Positions 45,450 through 54,199 of a stretch of DNA of 64,000 nucleotides are shown here, in pieces. This stretch comes from Halomonas sp. (GTDB taxonomy: Bacteria > Pseudomonadota > Gammaproteobacteria > Pseudomonadales > Halomonadaceae). The position numbers and the translations under genes were made by a program. The stretch is taken from assembly GCF_029263665.1 (NCBI RefSeq), contig NZ_JAJUFQ010000001.1, positions 186,001 to 250,000 of the forward strand, in the 5' to 3' direction. Under the pieces are notes generated by a model that ran no database searches, was not told where the DNA came from, and saw only the letters and a program-made list of their open reading frames with translations. Numbering within the stretch: position 1 is the first letter of the stretch; each line of letters begins with the position of its first letter.

Positions 45450-45476
45450 CTCAGTAGTCCCCATCTCAGTAGTCCT
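45447..45476. repeat. 15-bp tandem duplication at the zwf/pgl junction
   Basis: CATCTCAGTAGTCC plus C or T occurs at 45447-45461 and 45462-45476, differing only at the last base. On the minus strand each copy ends in ATG, and the first copy contains the zwf stop, so the pgl initiation region has been doubled. Confidence 0.95.
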
Positions 45477-46965
45477 CATACCAACTGCGTCCATCCTGGG
45501 TAATCATGGCGATGGATGCCACCGGTCCCCAGGACCCCGCCGGATAGCGCCGCGGCAATTCATTGCGCTCTTTCCAGGCGGAAATCAGGTTGTCGCACCA
45601 GCGCCATGCATGTTCCACCTCATCACGACGCACAAAGAGATATTGCTGGCCTTTCATCACTTCCAGCAGCAGACGCTCATAGGCATCCGGAATACGTGCC
45701 TTGGGGAAGGCGCTGTTGAAATCGAGAGCCAGCGGCCCGCGACGCAGGCGCATCCCCTTGTCCAGACCGCTGTCCTTGGTCAGCACTTCAAGGCTGATGC
45801 CCTCTTCCGGCTGAAGGCGAATGATCAACTTGTTCGCGGCCAGGGCCCGTTGATCCGGGTCGAAGATATAGTGCGGCTGCTGACGGAAATGGATGACGAT
45901 CTGGGAGAGTTTTTCTGGCATGCGCTTGCCAGTACGCAGATAGAAAGGCACGCCTGCCCAGCGCCAGTTGGACACACCGGTCTTCATGGCAACGAAGGTT
46001 TCGGTGTGGCTGGAGATATTGGCCCCTTCCTCGTCCAGGTATCCCGGGACACTGACGCCATCGCTGGTGCCGGCCGTGTACTGACCGCGCACCACATCAC
46101 GCCCCAGCATGTCATCGGTAAACGGCTTAAGCGCCTTGAGCACTTTGACCTTCTCGTCACGGATCGCATCGGCATCCAGATTGGCCGGCGGATCCATGGC
46201 AATCAGGCAGACCAGTTGCAGCAGGTGATTCTGTACCATGTCGCGCAACTGACCGGCCTCATCGAAGTAGCCCCAACGCCCTTCGATACCCACCTTCTCC
46301 GCCACGGTGATCTCCACATGGGAGATATGATTCTGGTTCCACTGGGTGCCGAACAACGGATTGGCAAAACGCAAAGCAATCAGGTTCTGAACCGTTTCCT
46401 TGCCCAGATAGTGGTCGATGCGGTAGACCCTGGACTCGGGGAATACTTCACCGATGGCATCATTGATGACATTCGATGACTCAAGGTCATAACCAATGGG
46501 TTTCTCCACCACCACGCGGCTATCTTCATCGAGACTGCCACTGGCCTGGAGATGACGACAGATATCACCGTAGATATTGGCACCCACTGCCAGGTACACC
46601 ACCAGCGGACGCTCGTGGTTCGCCGTCTGGCACCATTCACGAATGGCGCCATAGCCTTCAGCCACCTTGAAATCCACAGTGATGAACGACAGACGATCAA
46701 GGAAGCGTGTCATGGCCTGCTCGTCGAGCTCTTTGGCCTTGACGTACTTGTTCAGGCTGGCTTCGACCTTGCCACGGAACTCTTCCAGGCTGATCTCCTG
46801 GCGAGCCAACCCCAGCAAGCGAGTGTCCTTGTGCAGCAAGCCCTCCCGATCAAGCTGATAAAGCGCGGGGAACAGCTTGCGCTGGGACAGGTCTCCCAGT
46901 GCCCCGAACAACGCTAGATCGACATCGGTACGCTCAGCGTCACCGGATCGGGTGTGTCGTGTCAT
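45466..46965 (-). CDS. zwf: Glucose-6-phosphate 1-dehydrogenase
   Basis: A 499-residue NADP-dependent dehydrogenase. The nucleotide-binding start is '[19 protein letters not shown]', the substrate motif is '[15 protein letters not shown]', and '[14 protein letters not shown]' follows; all are family marks. It produces 6-phosphogluconolactone for pgl. Its leader carries candidate HexR sites and it is divergent from hexR. Confidence 0.97.
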   Translation of the reverse strand: MTRHTRSGDAERTDVDLALFGALGDLSQRKLFPALYQLDREGLLHKDTRLLGLARQEISLEEFRGKVEASLNKYVKAKELDEQAMTRFLDRLSFITVDFKVAEGYGAIREWCQTANHERPLVVYLAVGANIYGDICRHLQASGSLDEDSRVVVEKPIGYDLESSNVINDAIGEVFPESRVYRIDHYLGKETVQNLIALRFANPLFGTQWNQNHISHVEITVAEKVGIEGRWGYFDEAGQLRDMVQNHLLQLVCLIAMDPPANLDADAIRDEKVKVLKALKPFTDDMLGRDVVRGQYTAGTSDGVSVPGYLDEEGANISSHTETFVAMKTGVSNWRWAGVPFYLRTGKRMPEKLSQIVIHFRQQPHYIFDPDQRALAANKLIIRLQPEEGISLEVLTKDSGLDKGMRLRRGPLALDFNSAFPKARIPDAYERLLLEVMKGQQYLFVRRDEVEHAWRWCDNLISAWKERNELPRRYPAGSWGPVASIAMITQDGRSWYEDY

Positions 46966-47016
46966 AACCGTCCTCGTATGCAGGTAGGGAGAAAGTGCAC
47001 TAGCCTATCAATTCCC

Positions 47017-47032
47017 TAAGTTTACCAAAAAA
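47017..47032 (-). promoter_or_regulatory. Shared edd/zwf upstream element at zwf
   Basis: Minus-strand TTTTTTGGTAAACTTA, 51 bases before the zwf ATG, matches the element before edd in 15 of 16 positions. Confidence 0.5.
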
Positions 47033-47066
47033 TAGTGGAAAATTGACGTCTGGTGCAACCAATATT

Positions 47067-47082
47067 TTGTAAACTTACACAA
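47067..47082. promoter_or_regulatory. Candidate HexR operator, TTGT-N8-ACAA
   Basis: TTGT AAACTTAC ACAA matches the TTGT-N7/8-ACAA pattern reported for Pseudomonas putida HexR. It lies between the divergent zwf and hexR genes, 102 bases before zwf. Confidence 0.6.
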
Positions 47083-47147
47083 AAATCTTTCCTTACGCGC
47101 TTATCCATTGGACGTAGAGCGCCAGGGCGCTACGATACCTCACAATG

Positions 47148-47165
47148 CGTAGTTAAATTACTACG
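47148..47165. promoter_or_regulatory. Candidate HexR autoregulatory site
   Basis: CGTAGTTAAATTACTACG has six-base inverted arms and includes GTAGTTAAATTAC, one mismatch from the core of the Shewanella-type HexR consensus. It is 65 bases before the hexR ATG. Confidence 0.55.
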
Positions 47166-47229
47166 TCAAACAGCTACGCCAAGTTAATCTACGACAAGCC
47201 CAATTTTACTTCAGAGAGTTACCTCTACT

Positions 47230-48087
47230 ATGGTCCGTCACGACCTCATCAACCGCATTCGCGACAGACTCGATGAACTCAACCGCTCGGAGCGCAAGGT
47301 CGCCGATGTCATCCTGGCTGACCCTTCTGCTGCCACCGGTATGAGTATTGCCAGTTTGGCTCAGGCAGCGTCAGTCAGCGAGCCTACCGTCAACCGTTTC
47401 TGCCGTAACTTCGATGCCAAGGGCTATCCCGACTTCAAGATCCAGTTGGCCCAGAGCCTGGCCGGGGGCACCCCTTATGTCAGCCAGGCTGTCGAACCCA
47501 ACGACAGTGCCGAGGCCTATACAGGAAAGATCTTCGGTGCCACCATCGCGGCCCTGGACCTGGCTCGCCGCGAAGTGTCGCCAAAGCGTATCGACCGTGT
47601 GGTGGATTACTTGATCCAGGCCAAGCAGATCCATTTCTTCGGTCTTGGTGCCTCCGGCGCCGTCGCCCAGGATGCGCAGCACAAGTTCTTCCGCTTCAAT
47701 CTCCCCGTTACGGCTTACATCGACGTATTGATGCAACGCATGATCGCTTCGGCCTGCCATACCGGAGATGTGATCGTCATTCTTTCGTACACCGGGCGCA
47801 CTCGTGAACTGGTTGACATTGCGGCCCTGGCCAGGGAAAACGGCGCGGTGGTGCTGGGCATCACGGCTCCTGACTCTCCATTATCGCTGCAATGCACCGA
47901 AGTGCTCGAGATCAGCGCGCCAGAGGACACGGACCACTACATGCCAATGACATCACGCATGGTGCAACTGGCATTGATCGATGTACTGGCCACCGGTGTA
48001 ACCCTAAGACGGGGAGAAGACTTCCTGCATCATCTCAAGAAGATCAAGGATAGCCTCAGGGAAACGCGCTACCCCCTCGGCGACTGA
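47230..48087 (+). CDS. hexR: HexR-type (RpiR family) transcriptional regulator
   Basis: A 285-residue regulator with an N-terminal helix-turn-helix ('[33 protein letters not shown]', residues 38-70) and a C-terminal SIS domain for a phosphosugar ('[20 protein letters not shown]', '[18 protein letters not shown]'). HexR represses zwf, edd and linked genes and is released by KDPG in Pseudomonas. Divergent orientation to zwf and the operator candidates between them support the name. Confidence 0.93.
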   Translation: MVRHDLINRIRDRLDELNRSERKVADVILADPSAATGMSIASLAQAASVSEPTVNRFCRNFDAKGYPDFKIQLAQSLAGGTPYVSQAVEPNDSAEAYTGKIFGATIAALDLARREVSPKRIDRVVDYLIQAKQIHFFGLGASGAVAQDAQHKFFRFNLPVTAYIDVLMQRMIASACHTGDVIVILSYTGRTRELVDIAALARENGAVVLGITAPDSPLSLQCTEVLEISAPEDTDHYMPMTSRMVQLALIDVLATGVTLRRGEDFLHHLKKIKDSLRETRYPLGD

Positions 48088-48181
48088 TGAGCCCGATGTC
48101 TGCTCTGCTAAAATGCAGGATGAAGCTGTCAATTCGATAACGGCCCAGCCATCCCGGGACTTGTCAGTTGATAACCAAAAC

Positions 48182-48220
48182 ACAACAATAGGCGCCGTAC
48201 CACTCAGCGCCTATTGTTGT
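48182..48220 (+). terminator. Terminator-like stem-loop after hexR
   Basis: ACAACAATAGGCGC (48182-48195) pairs perfectly with GCGCCTATTGTTGT (48207-48220) around 11 bases. The 3' arm is T-rich and no long T-run follows. It separates hexR from the ABC transporter genes. Confidence 0.75.
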
Positions 48221-48277
48221 ATGGGCCGTTCGCGCCCTCAACACTTCAACATCATCCTCCATTCAAGGTCCGTATCC

Positions 48278-49141
48278 ATGCGTCTTGCCTTCGCGCCCCT
48301 TAGTCTATTGCTCCTGGCTGGGCTCTTTTCGCCTTCCATTCTCGCTGATACCTTCCGTTTCACGGCCATTCCTGATGAAGATGAGTCTCGCTTGGTCGAG
48401 CGTTTTTCCAAGGTAGCGGACTATCTGGAAGAGAAGCTTGGCGTCGAAGTGGAGTACGTTCCGGTCAAGTCCTACGGCGCTGCCGTCACGGCCTTCCGCA
48501 ACGACCAAGTGCAATTGGCATGGTTCGGAGGCTTGTCAGGCGTTCAGGCCCGACGCCTGGTGCCCGACTCTCAGGCCATCGCCCAGGGTGCCGAGGATGC
48601 CGCCTTCAAGACCTATTTCATTGCCCATGAAAGTACTGGCCTGGATGCCAGCAATACGCTCCCCGATGACATTCAGGGCATGACCTTCACCTTTGGTGCC
48701 AAGACATCCACCTCCGGCCGCTTGATGCCTGACTACTATCTGCGCGAGCGTTTTTCCGAAGCTCCAGAAAAGATTTTTTCGCGCGTAGGTTTCTCGGGCG
48801 ACCATTCGCGCACCCTGGCCCTGGTAGAAGCTGGCACCTACGACATTGGTGCACTCAACTATGCCGTCTGGGATGCGGCGATGCAGGATGGCCTCGTCGA
48901 TACCAGTAAAGTGCATGTGATCTGGGAGACACCCACCTACCCGGATTACCAGTGGACGCTACGTGGTGATGCTGACGAGCACTATGGCGATGGCTTCAGC
49001 GAACAGGTACGCCAGGCTCTGCTCGACATGGACGACCCTGAACTGCTCGAGAGTTTCCCTCGCTCTGGTTTCATCCCAGCCGACAACCCGATGTACGCTC
49101 CCATCGAGGACGTGGCCGAGAGCCTCGGCCTGCTACGCTGA
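48278..49141 (+). CDS. PhnD-type substrate-binding protein, putative selenate ABC transporter
   Basis: A 287-residue periplasmic binding protein with signal peptide 1-23 (SILA). 'FRFTAIPDEDESRLVERFSKVADYLEEKLGVEVEYVPV' at the start and 'LAWFGGLSGVQARRL' are close to the family labelled putative selenate-binding PhnD relatives. The substrate assignment comes from comparative genomics of that family, not from visible binding residues; phosphonate or another oxyanion remains possible. The next gene starts on its stop (TGATG). Confidence 0.82.
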   Translation: MRLAFAPLSLLLLAGLFSPSILADTFRFTAIPDEDESRLVERFSKVADYLEEKLGVEVEYVPVKSYGAAVTAFRNDQVQLAWFGGLSGVQARRLVPDSQAIAQGAEDAAFKTYFIAHESTGLDASNTLPDDIQGMTFTFGAKTSTSGRLMPDYYLRERFSEAPEKIFSRVGFSGDHSRTLALVEAGTYDIGALNYAVWDAAMQDGLVDTSKVHVIWETPTYPDYQWTLRGDADEHYGDGFSEQVRQALLDMDDPELLESFPRSGFIPADNPMYAPIEDVAESLGLLR

Positions 49142-49896
49142 TGTCCCTCGTGCCGCCCCTGGCCGTATTCGACGGCGAAAACCTGGGTCATGGTGACCAT
49201 GTGGTGTTGTCAGAGGTACACCTGACATTTCACCCAGGTGAACGTATTGCCTTGCTCGGCGCCAGCGGGGCTGGGAAGTCCACACTGCTTTCCGCCCTGC
49301 GCCAACGGCTCGGCAAGCAGGCCGCCTGGTGCCCGCAGCATCATGGTCTGGTGCCAGAGCTGGCCGTCTATCACAACATTTATATGGGGCGCCTGGAGCA
49401 ACATTCAGGCCTGGCCAACCTGTGGAACCTGCTACGTCCTTTGGCGGCTCCTTGGCAGGACATCGCGACTCTGTGTCAATTGCTTGGACTCGAGGGCCTG
49501 ATGAAACGTCCAGTCGGCCAACTCTCTGGAGGCCAGCGGCAACGTGTTGCCATTGGTCGAGCTCTGTATCAGCAACGCAGTGTATTCCTTGGCGACGAGC
49601 CCGTCGCCAGTGTCGACCCGCACCAGGCGGTGGAACTGTTGCAGGTTATCCACGAACGCCACCAGGGATGCGTCATTGCCTTGCATCAGCATCGATTGGC
49701 CCTCACGCACTTCGATCGCGTCTGGGGGCTGGACAAGGGACGGGTCGTTCTCGATGCACCCAGCACCGAATTGAGCCTGGATACGTTGGATGCTCTCTAT
49801 CCCAGTGCGGGGGCTGCCACGAAGACCACGATGGACATCGAACAGACGGCTCCTTGGCCACAGGATTCTCTTCCCTGCCCTAGAGGCCAGGCATAA
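49141..49896 (+). CDS. ABC transporter ATP-binding protein, PhnC-like
   Basis: A 251-residue ATPase with GASGAGKST, 'LSGGQRQRVAIGRAL' and an unusual Walker B/D-loop 'VFLGDEPVASVDP'. Region 'WCPQHHGLVPELAVYHNIYMGRL' is PhnC-like. Its start overlaps the binding-protein stop by one base and it is two bases from the permease gene, so the three form one transporter. Confidence 0.9.
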   Translation: MSLVPPLAVFDGENLGHGDHVVLSEVHLTFHPGERIALLGASGAGKSTLLSALRQRLGKQAAWCPQHHGLVPELAVYHNIYMGRLEQHSGLANLWNLLRPLAAPWQDIATLCQLLGLEGLMKRPVGQLSGGQRQRVAIGRALYQQRSVFLGDEPVASVDPHQAVELLQVIHERHQGCVIALHQHRLALTHFDRVWGLDKGRVVLDAPSTELSLDTLDALYPSAGAATKTTMDIEQTAPWPQDSLPCPRGQA

Positions 49897-49898
49897 GC

Positions 49899-51413
49899 AT
49901 GGCGGCAACACCGATTTCCGAGCTTGCCCTTCAGGACCACCCCCCGCGCCTTCTGGCCGGCAAGTCGCCAGGTATGCGCCTGGCACGCCATACCCTGACC
50001 TTGATCGCGCTGGCATTGCTGGTATTGCCCTTTGCCGATTTGCATGTCCTCAGCCGGGCCCCCTGGGGCGAATTAGGACGAATTGCTCAAGGCCTGGTAC
50101 TGCCGCATTTCGGCAGCGTGGAATCCCCTCTCTCCGCCATCGGCCTGACCGTGGCGGTAGCACTATGGGGAACACTGGCAGGCATGATAATGGGCTTTCC
50201 TCTGGCCCTGGTGTTTTCCCGATCACGCTTCGTCCGCGCAGGCTGCGCCTTCGTCCGGGCAATACATGAACTGTTCTGGGCGCTGCTGTTCCTGCAGGTA
50301 TTCGGACTTTCCGCGCTGACAGCCCTGGCGGCCCTGGCGATTCCCTATGCGGGCATCTTCGCCAAGGTTTATGCGGAAATTCTCGAACAGACTCCCACCG
50401 CCGCTCGAGATGCCCTTCCTGAGGGAACCGGGCGCCTGTCGCGCTTCGTCTACACGGAACTGCCATTGGCCTTTGCCCAACTGGCTGCCTATACCCGCTA
50501 CCGTTTCGAGTGCGCCCTTCGATCCAGCGTGTTGCTGGGATTTGTTGGTCTACCGACACTCGGCTATCAGCTCGAGAGCGCCTTTCGCGAGGGCCGCTAT
50601 TTCGAAGCCGGCGCCGTCATGTGGTTGTTCTATCTCCTGATTGCCAGCCTGCCGTGGTGGGCACATCGCCGTCTTGTTCCCTTGCTGGCCCTGAGCAGCC
50701 TGTTTCTGCTTGGCCCTTGGCCGGACATCGACGCTAGCCTGGTATGGCGTTTCGTCAGCCAGGACATCTGGCCCCAGCCACTGCTTGCAGGAGATATCAA
50801 TGGATTGATCGACTGGCTGCGAGAGATCCCGGAACTACTGCCGGTCATCGCCAATACCCTGCTGCTGGGGCTGCTCGGTAGCGTGGGAGCCTTGCTGGTA
50901 GCGCTGACGCTTTGGCCTTTGGCATCACACCATTTCGGCAACCGCTTGACACAGGTCGCGGGCAAGGGGCTGCTGATCTTCCTGCGCTCCACTCCCGAAC
51001 TGATGCTGGCCTTCGTCTTCCTGCTGCTGCTTGGGCCTTCCCTGCTACCGGCATGGTTGGCTCTGGCCCTGCACAACGGAGCCCTGATTGCCTTCCTGGT
51101 GGCACGCCATGCGGACAACCTGAAGCTGGATATGGTCGGACTCCCGGCCAGCGGCAAACTGGGCTACCAACTGCTGCCAAGGGTATATCCGGGCATGCTG
51201 GCCCTGCTCTATTACCGTGCGGAAGTCATTCTGCGTGAAAGCGCCATTCTCGGAATGCTGGGGATTGCGACCCTGGGCTATGTCATCGACGATTATTTTC
51301 AGACATTGATGTTCGATGTCGCCTTTCTGTTGCTGCTGATCACAGCAGGACTGAACATTCTCGTCGATGCGGGAGCTCGGCGCTTACGCCCCAAGGGCAT
51401 CCAGCCATCTTGA
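49899..51413 (+). CDS. Fused double ABC permease, PhnE-like
   Basis: A 504-residue membrane protein with about twelve helices in two PhnE-like halves. Each half has an EAA-type loop: 'LEQTPTAARDALPEGTGRLSRFVYTELPLA' in the first and 'GLPASGKLGYQLLPRVYPGMLALLYYRAE' in the second. A single gene therefore provides both channel subunits, where phosphonate systems use a homodimer or two genes. It closes the transporter operon and faces ridA across a long perfect hairpin. Confidence 0.9.
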   Translation: MAATPISELALQDHPPRLLAGKSPGMRLARHTLTLIALALLVLPFADLHVLSRAPWGELGRIAQGLVLPHFGSVESPLSAIGLTVAVALWGTLAGMIMGFPLALVFSRSRFVRAGCAFVRAIHELFWALLFLQVFGLSALTALAALAIPYAGIFAKVYAEILEQTPTAARDALPEGTGRLSRFVYTELPLAFAQLAAYTRYRFECALRSSVLLGFVGLPTLGYQLESAFREGRYFEAGAVMWLFYLLIASLPWWAHRRLVPLLALSSLFLLGPWPDIDASLVWRFVSQDIWPQPLLAGDINGLIDWLREIPELLPVIANTLLLGLLGSVGALLVALTLWPLASHHFGNRLTQVAGKGLLIFLRSTPELMLAFVFLLLLGPSLLPAWLALALHNGALIAFLVARHADNLKLDMVGLPASGKLGYQLLPRVYPGMLALLYYRAEVILRESAILGMLGIATLGYVIDDYFQTLMFDVAFLLLLITAGLNILVDAGARRLRPKGIQPS

Positions 51414-51452
51414 TACCAGTCTCGCCATCCACAGCCCCATGGGGAACGACAA

Positions 51453-51489
51453 GAATAACGCCGAACGGGTATCCCGTTCGGCGTTATTC
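51453..51489. terminator. Bidirectional terminator between permease and ridA genes
   Basis: A perfect 17-base stem (51453-51469 with 51473-51489) around TAT, between two converging genes. No T-run on either side, but length and symmetry suit a shared terminator. Confidence 0.8.
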
Positions 51490-51532
51490 GTGCAGCTGCC
51501 ATGAAACCTTGTGCAGTAGCGTTAGCCAGGAA

Positions 51533-51883
51533 TTAGACGGCTGCTGTTACAGTGATTTCGACGCGCAATTCATCAGCAGGCATCGGTGCACATACACAGG
51601 TACGTGCCGGTGCATGACCCGCCGGCACCCAGGCATCCCAAACGTCATTCATGGCGGCAAAGTCGCTACCGTCCTTGAGATAGATAGTCGCGGACAGCAG
51701 GTGCTCGCGATCACTGCCCACTTCCTTCAGTAGAGCATCGACGCGCTCCAGCATGCTCTTGGTCTGGGCAGTAATATCTCCATTGCGAGCTTCAGGGCCA
51801 GCTACCTGACCACACAGGTAGGCCACCCCTTGATGAATGACGGCACGACTCATGCGGGCCTGGGTATCATGACGCTGGATCAT
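51533..51883 (-). CDS. RidA-family protein
   Basis: A 116-residue YjgF/YER057c/UK114 protein with '[18 protein letters not shown]', '[29 protein letters not shown]' and the substrate Arg in '[21 protein letters not shown]'. RidA proteins deaminate reactive enamine/imine intermediates. GGAGG five bases before the ATG at 51883 decides the start over a longer frame. The sub-branch (archetypal or Rid2-7) cannot be fixed by eye. Confidence 0.92.
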   Translation of the reverse strand: MIQRHDTQARMSRAVIHQGVAYLCGQVAGPEARNGDITAQTKSMLERVDALLKEVGSDREHLLSATIYLKDGSDFAAMNDVWDAWVPAGHAPARTCVCAPMPADELRVEITVTAAV

Positions 51884-52130
51884 TGCGACCTCCTGAAAAA
51901 GTTCTATTTTTCGAAAAAAATTAAAAATAAAGACCAAGCCACTAGCAGCCTGCTTAATACCGATAGCAGACACCAGTATATCGCCACTTTATAGCAGCCA
52001 TTACCTTCCTGTTCAGTCATTTTTTCTGTTTTTTCCGCAAACCACTGTAAGGATTGCACACTTTCCCTCGACGCAATCACGACGGTAAGCGCCAAGCCGT
52101 CAGACTAATTCCAAGCATAAGGAAAAAACC

Positions 52131-52406
52131 ATGAAGCATTCTGTGATGATCGCTGCCGTATTGACCACCGCCCTGGCCGCCGCCGCTACCACTGCCCAGG
52201 CCAGCGAAGGCGAGGCCAAGATGGAAAAGTGTTATGGCGTTTCACTGGCTGGCCAGAACGACTGCAAAGCTGGCCCAGGTACCACCTGTGCAGGCACTTC
52301 CACCGTGGATTATCAGGGCAATGCCTGGACACTGGTTCCGGAAGGTACCTGCACCAGCATCGAAACACCCAATGGGCATGGCAGCCTGGATCCTATCGAA
52401 TCCTGA
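52131..52406 (+). CDS. bufA1: Bufferin precursor peptide (BufA1/DUF2282 family)
   Basis: A 91-residue exported peptide: signal sequence 1-24 (AQA) and a core with four cysteines, Cys34, Cys45, Cys53 and Cys74, in '[16 protein letters not shown]', '[16 protein letters not shown]' and 'PEGTC'. This is the DUF2282 pattern of bufferins, ribosomally made peptides whose cysteines are turned into thiooxazoles by a DUF692 enzyme and which bind copper in the periplasm. AAGGA lies just before the ATG. The modifying enzyme gene is next in the operon. Confidence 0.93.
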   Translation: MKHSVMIAAVLTTALAAAATTAQASEGEAKMEKCYGVSLAGQNDCKAGPGTTCAGTSTVDYQGNAWTLVPEGTCTSIETPNGHGSLDPIES

Positions 52407-52422
52407 TTGATACCCGTCATAT

Positions 52423-52455
52423 ACCACGATGCCGGACAGCATCCGGTGTCGTGGT
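52423..52455 (+). promoter_or_regulatory. Intercistronic stem-loop between bufferin peptide and enzyme genes
   Basis: A 14-pair stem (52423-52436 with 52442-52455, two G-T pairs) around CAGCA, 17 bases after the peptide stop and 32 bases before the enzyme ATG. It may stop or slow part of the transcripts, or protect the 3' end of the peptide mRNA, so that peptide exceeds enzyme. No T-run follows. Confidence 0.6.
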
Positions 52456-52487
52456 CATGAAGGATTCTCGGGAAAACGTCATTACCC

Positions 52488-53420
52488 ATGGATATTGCCA
52501 TGCTCCCATCCCGCTCAATTCACTCCATGCATCAGCCATCAGGTCCTGTGCTCGGCAAAGGTGCCATTGGCATAGGATTGAAATACCAGCATGCCGAAGC
52601 GTTGCTGGAACGAGCCTTGCAAGCTGACGGACAACCCGGTTCAGCGCCTGACTTTCTCGAACTCCACGCAGAAAACTATATGAATGCGGGTGGCCCAGTG
52701 CAGGACCAGCTTGTAGAACTGGCTCGTCACTACCCACTTTCCGTGCATGGTGTTGGTCTGTCATTGGGTAGTGCCGAAGGAATCGACAGTTTCCATCTCG
52801 AACGACTCAATACACTGGTCGAAAGCCTGTCTCCAGCCCTGGTCTCCGAACATCTGGCCTGGAGCCGCCTGAAAGGACAAAGCTACAACGACCTGCTACC
52901 CGTCCCTCTCATCCAAGAATCCCTGGAGATCATGTGCGCTAATGTTGACCGCGTACAACAGCGTCTGGGGCGGCAGATTCTGGTGGAAAATCCCAGTCTT
53001 TATATCCGTTTGGATATCAATACCTTCAGCGAAACCGACTTTCTCAATCTCATGGTCGAGCGTACTGGCTGCGGCTTGCTGTTCGACGTCAACAATGCCT
53101 TTATCAGCGCCTCCAACATGGGACGCGACTTGTCTGCCTATCTCAACGAGATTCCCTGGCACGCCGTAGGTGAATGGCACCTGGCCGGACATAGCCGTGA
53201 CACTCAAGCCAGTCCTGCCCTGTACATCGACGACCACGGCAGCCCGGTCAAGGATGCCGTCTGGCAGCTATACCAGCGCGCCATTCGTCAACGCCCGGAA
53301 CTACCGACATTGATCGAATGGGATAACAACGTACCTGACCTGGAACGCTGGATGGAAGAAGTTACCCTGGCGCATCACCACCGTCACAGGGTATTCAGTA
53401 CAGCAGGAGCCTTGTCATGA
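52488..53420 (+). CDS. bufB: DUF692 multinuclear iron oxidase (MNIO), bufferin maturase
   Basis: A 310-residue TIM-barrel enzyme of the DUF692/MNIO family, which uses two or three iron ions to oxidise peptide cysteines. Metal ligands are carried by 'FLELHAENYM', 'VSEHLAW', 'ENPSLYI', 'LFDVNNAFISA' and 'WHLAGHS', in the expected order, with 'IDDHGSPV' and 'LIEWDNNVP' at the end. It starts 81 bases after the bufferin peptide and overlaps the next gene by four bases. Starts at 52500 and 52527 are alternatives; none has a strong ribosome binding site. Confidence 0.93.
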   Translation: MDIAMLPSRSIHSMHQPSGPVLGKGAIGIGLKYQHAEALLERALQADGQPGSAPDFLELHAENYMNAGGPVQDQLVELARHYPLSVHGVGLSLGSAEGIDSFHLERLNTLVESLSPALVSEHLAWSRLKGQSYNDLLPVPLIQESLEIMCANVDRVQQRLGRQILVENPSLYIRLDINTFSETDFLNLMVERTGCGLLFDVNNAFISASNMGRDLSAYLNEIPWHAVGEWHLAGHSRDTQASPALYIDDHGSPVKDAVWQLYQRAIRQRPELPTLIEWDNNVPDLERWMEEVTLAHHHRHRVFSTAGALS

Positions 53421-54199
53421 GCATGCTTCTCGACTGGCAGCAACGCTTCATTGCCGCCATGCGTACCTCAGAACGGGCAGATGCCGACCTGGGACAGGAC
53501 AACGGACTGAAGGTCTATCGCAACAATATCCGCCATAGCCTGGTCGAAGCGCTGGAAATCGCCTTCCCCCATACGAGAGCACTGCTCGGCGAACGCTTTT
53601 TTTCCGCCCTGGCCAACGACTATGTGACGATCGACCCTCCACGAGACCCGCGCCTCAATCGCTATGGCGAGGGTCTGATCAATCGCCTCGACTACCATCC
53701 TGCACTGGAAAATTATCGTTTTGTCGCTGACATCTGCCGTCTGGAACGTGCCCGACTGGATGTCAGCCATGCCGACGACGCCATCAGCTTTGACGCACTG
53801 CAGTTATCACAGCACGAGGATCTCCATGAGCTGTATGTATTGCCGCATCCTGCCAGCCGCTGTGTCCGTTGCCGACACGATGTCGCGGAGATATGGGATG
53901 TCATGGAACAAGGCCAGAAAGCCACGGCTCTTGGCCCCAATGGGCCCGGATATTGGCTGGTGATACGCCGACAACGCAAGGTCAGCTTCCATCGTATCAA
54001 TGACAACAGCGCCTCGCTGTACGGCATCCTGAGCATGGCGCTGCCCCTCGGCGCCACACTGGACATGCTGTCTGATCCTTCTGACATGGGCCCTGAAGCA
54101 TTGGGATTGGCTCTTGGCGAACTACTAGGCCTGGGCGCCTTGGCATATGCACCTGATTACCAAACCTCATCCTTGAAAGACTCAGGAACCCTTTTATGA
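53417..54199 (+). CDS. bufC: DUF2063 protein, bufferin maturation partner
   Basis: A 260-residue protein whose N-terminal domain ('LLDWQQRFIAAMRT', 'LKVYRNNIRHSLVEALEIAFPHTRALLGERFF') is the DUF2063 domain that teams with DUF692 enzymes, probably by delivering the peptide. Database names that call it DNA-binding are not supported by its context. It overlaps bufB by four bases and the DoxX gene by four. Confidence 0.9.
   Translation: MSMLLDWQQRFIAAMRTSERADADLGQDNGLKVYRNNIRHSLVEALEIAFPHTRALLGERFFSALANDYVTIDPPRDPRLNRYGEGLINRLDYHPALENYRFVADICRLERARLDVSHADDAISFDALQLSQHEDLHELYVLPHPASRCVRCRHDVAEIWDVMEQGQKATALGPNGPGYWLVIRRQRKVSFHRINDNSASLYGILSMALPLGATLDMLSDPSDMGPEALGLALGELLGLGALAYAPDYQTSSLKDSGTLL

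Noticed and set aside
48278..51413. Phosphonate uptake operon (phnCDE)
   Set aside because: No C-P lyase or phosphonatase gene is adjacent, and the binding protein start resembles the putative selenate group; kept only as an alternative substrate.
53417..54199. DNA-binding regulator at the bufC position
   Set aside because: DUF2063 proteins are sometimes named putative DNA-binding, but the coupling to the DUF692 gene and the peptide points to peptide delivery; no helix-turn-helix was seen.
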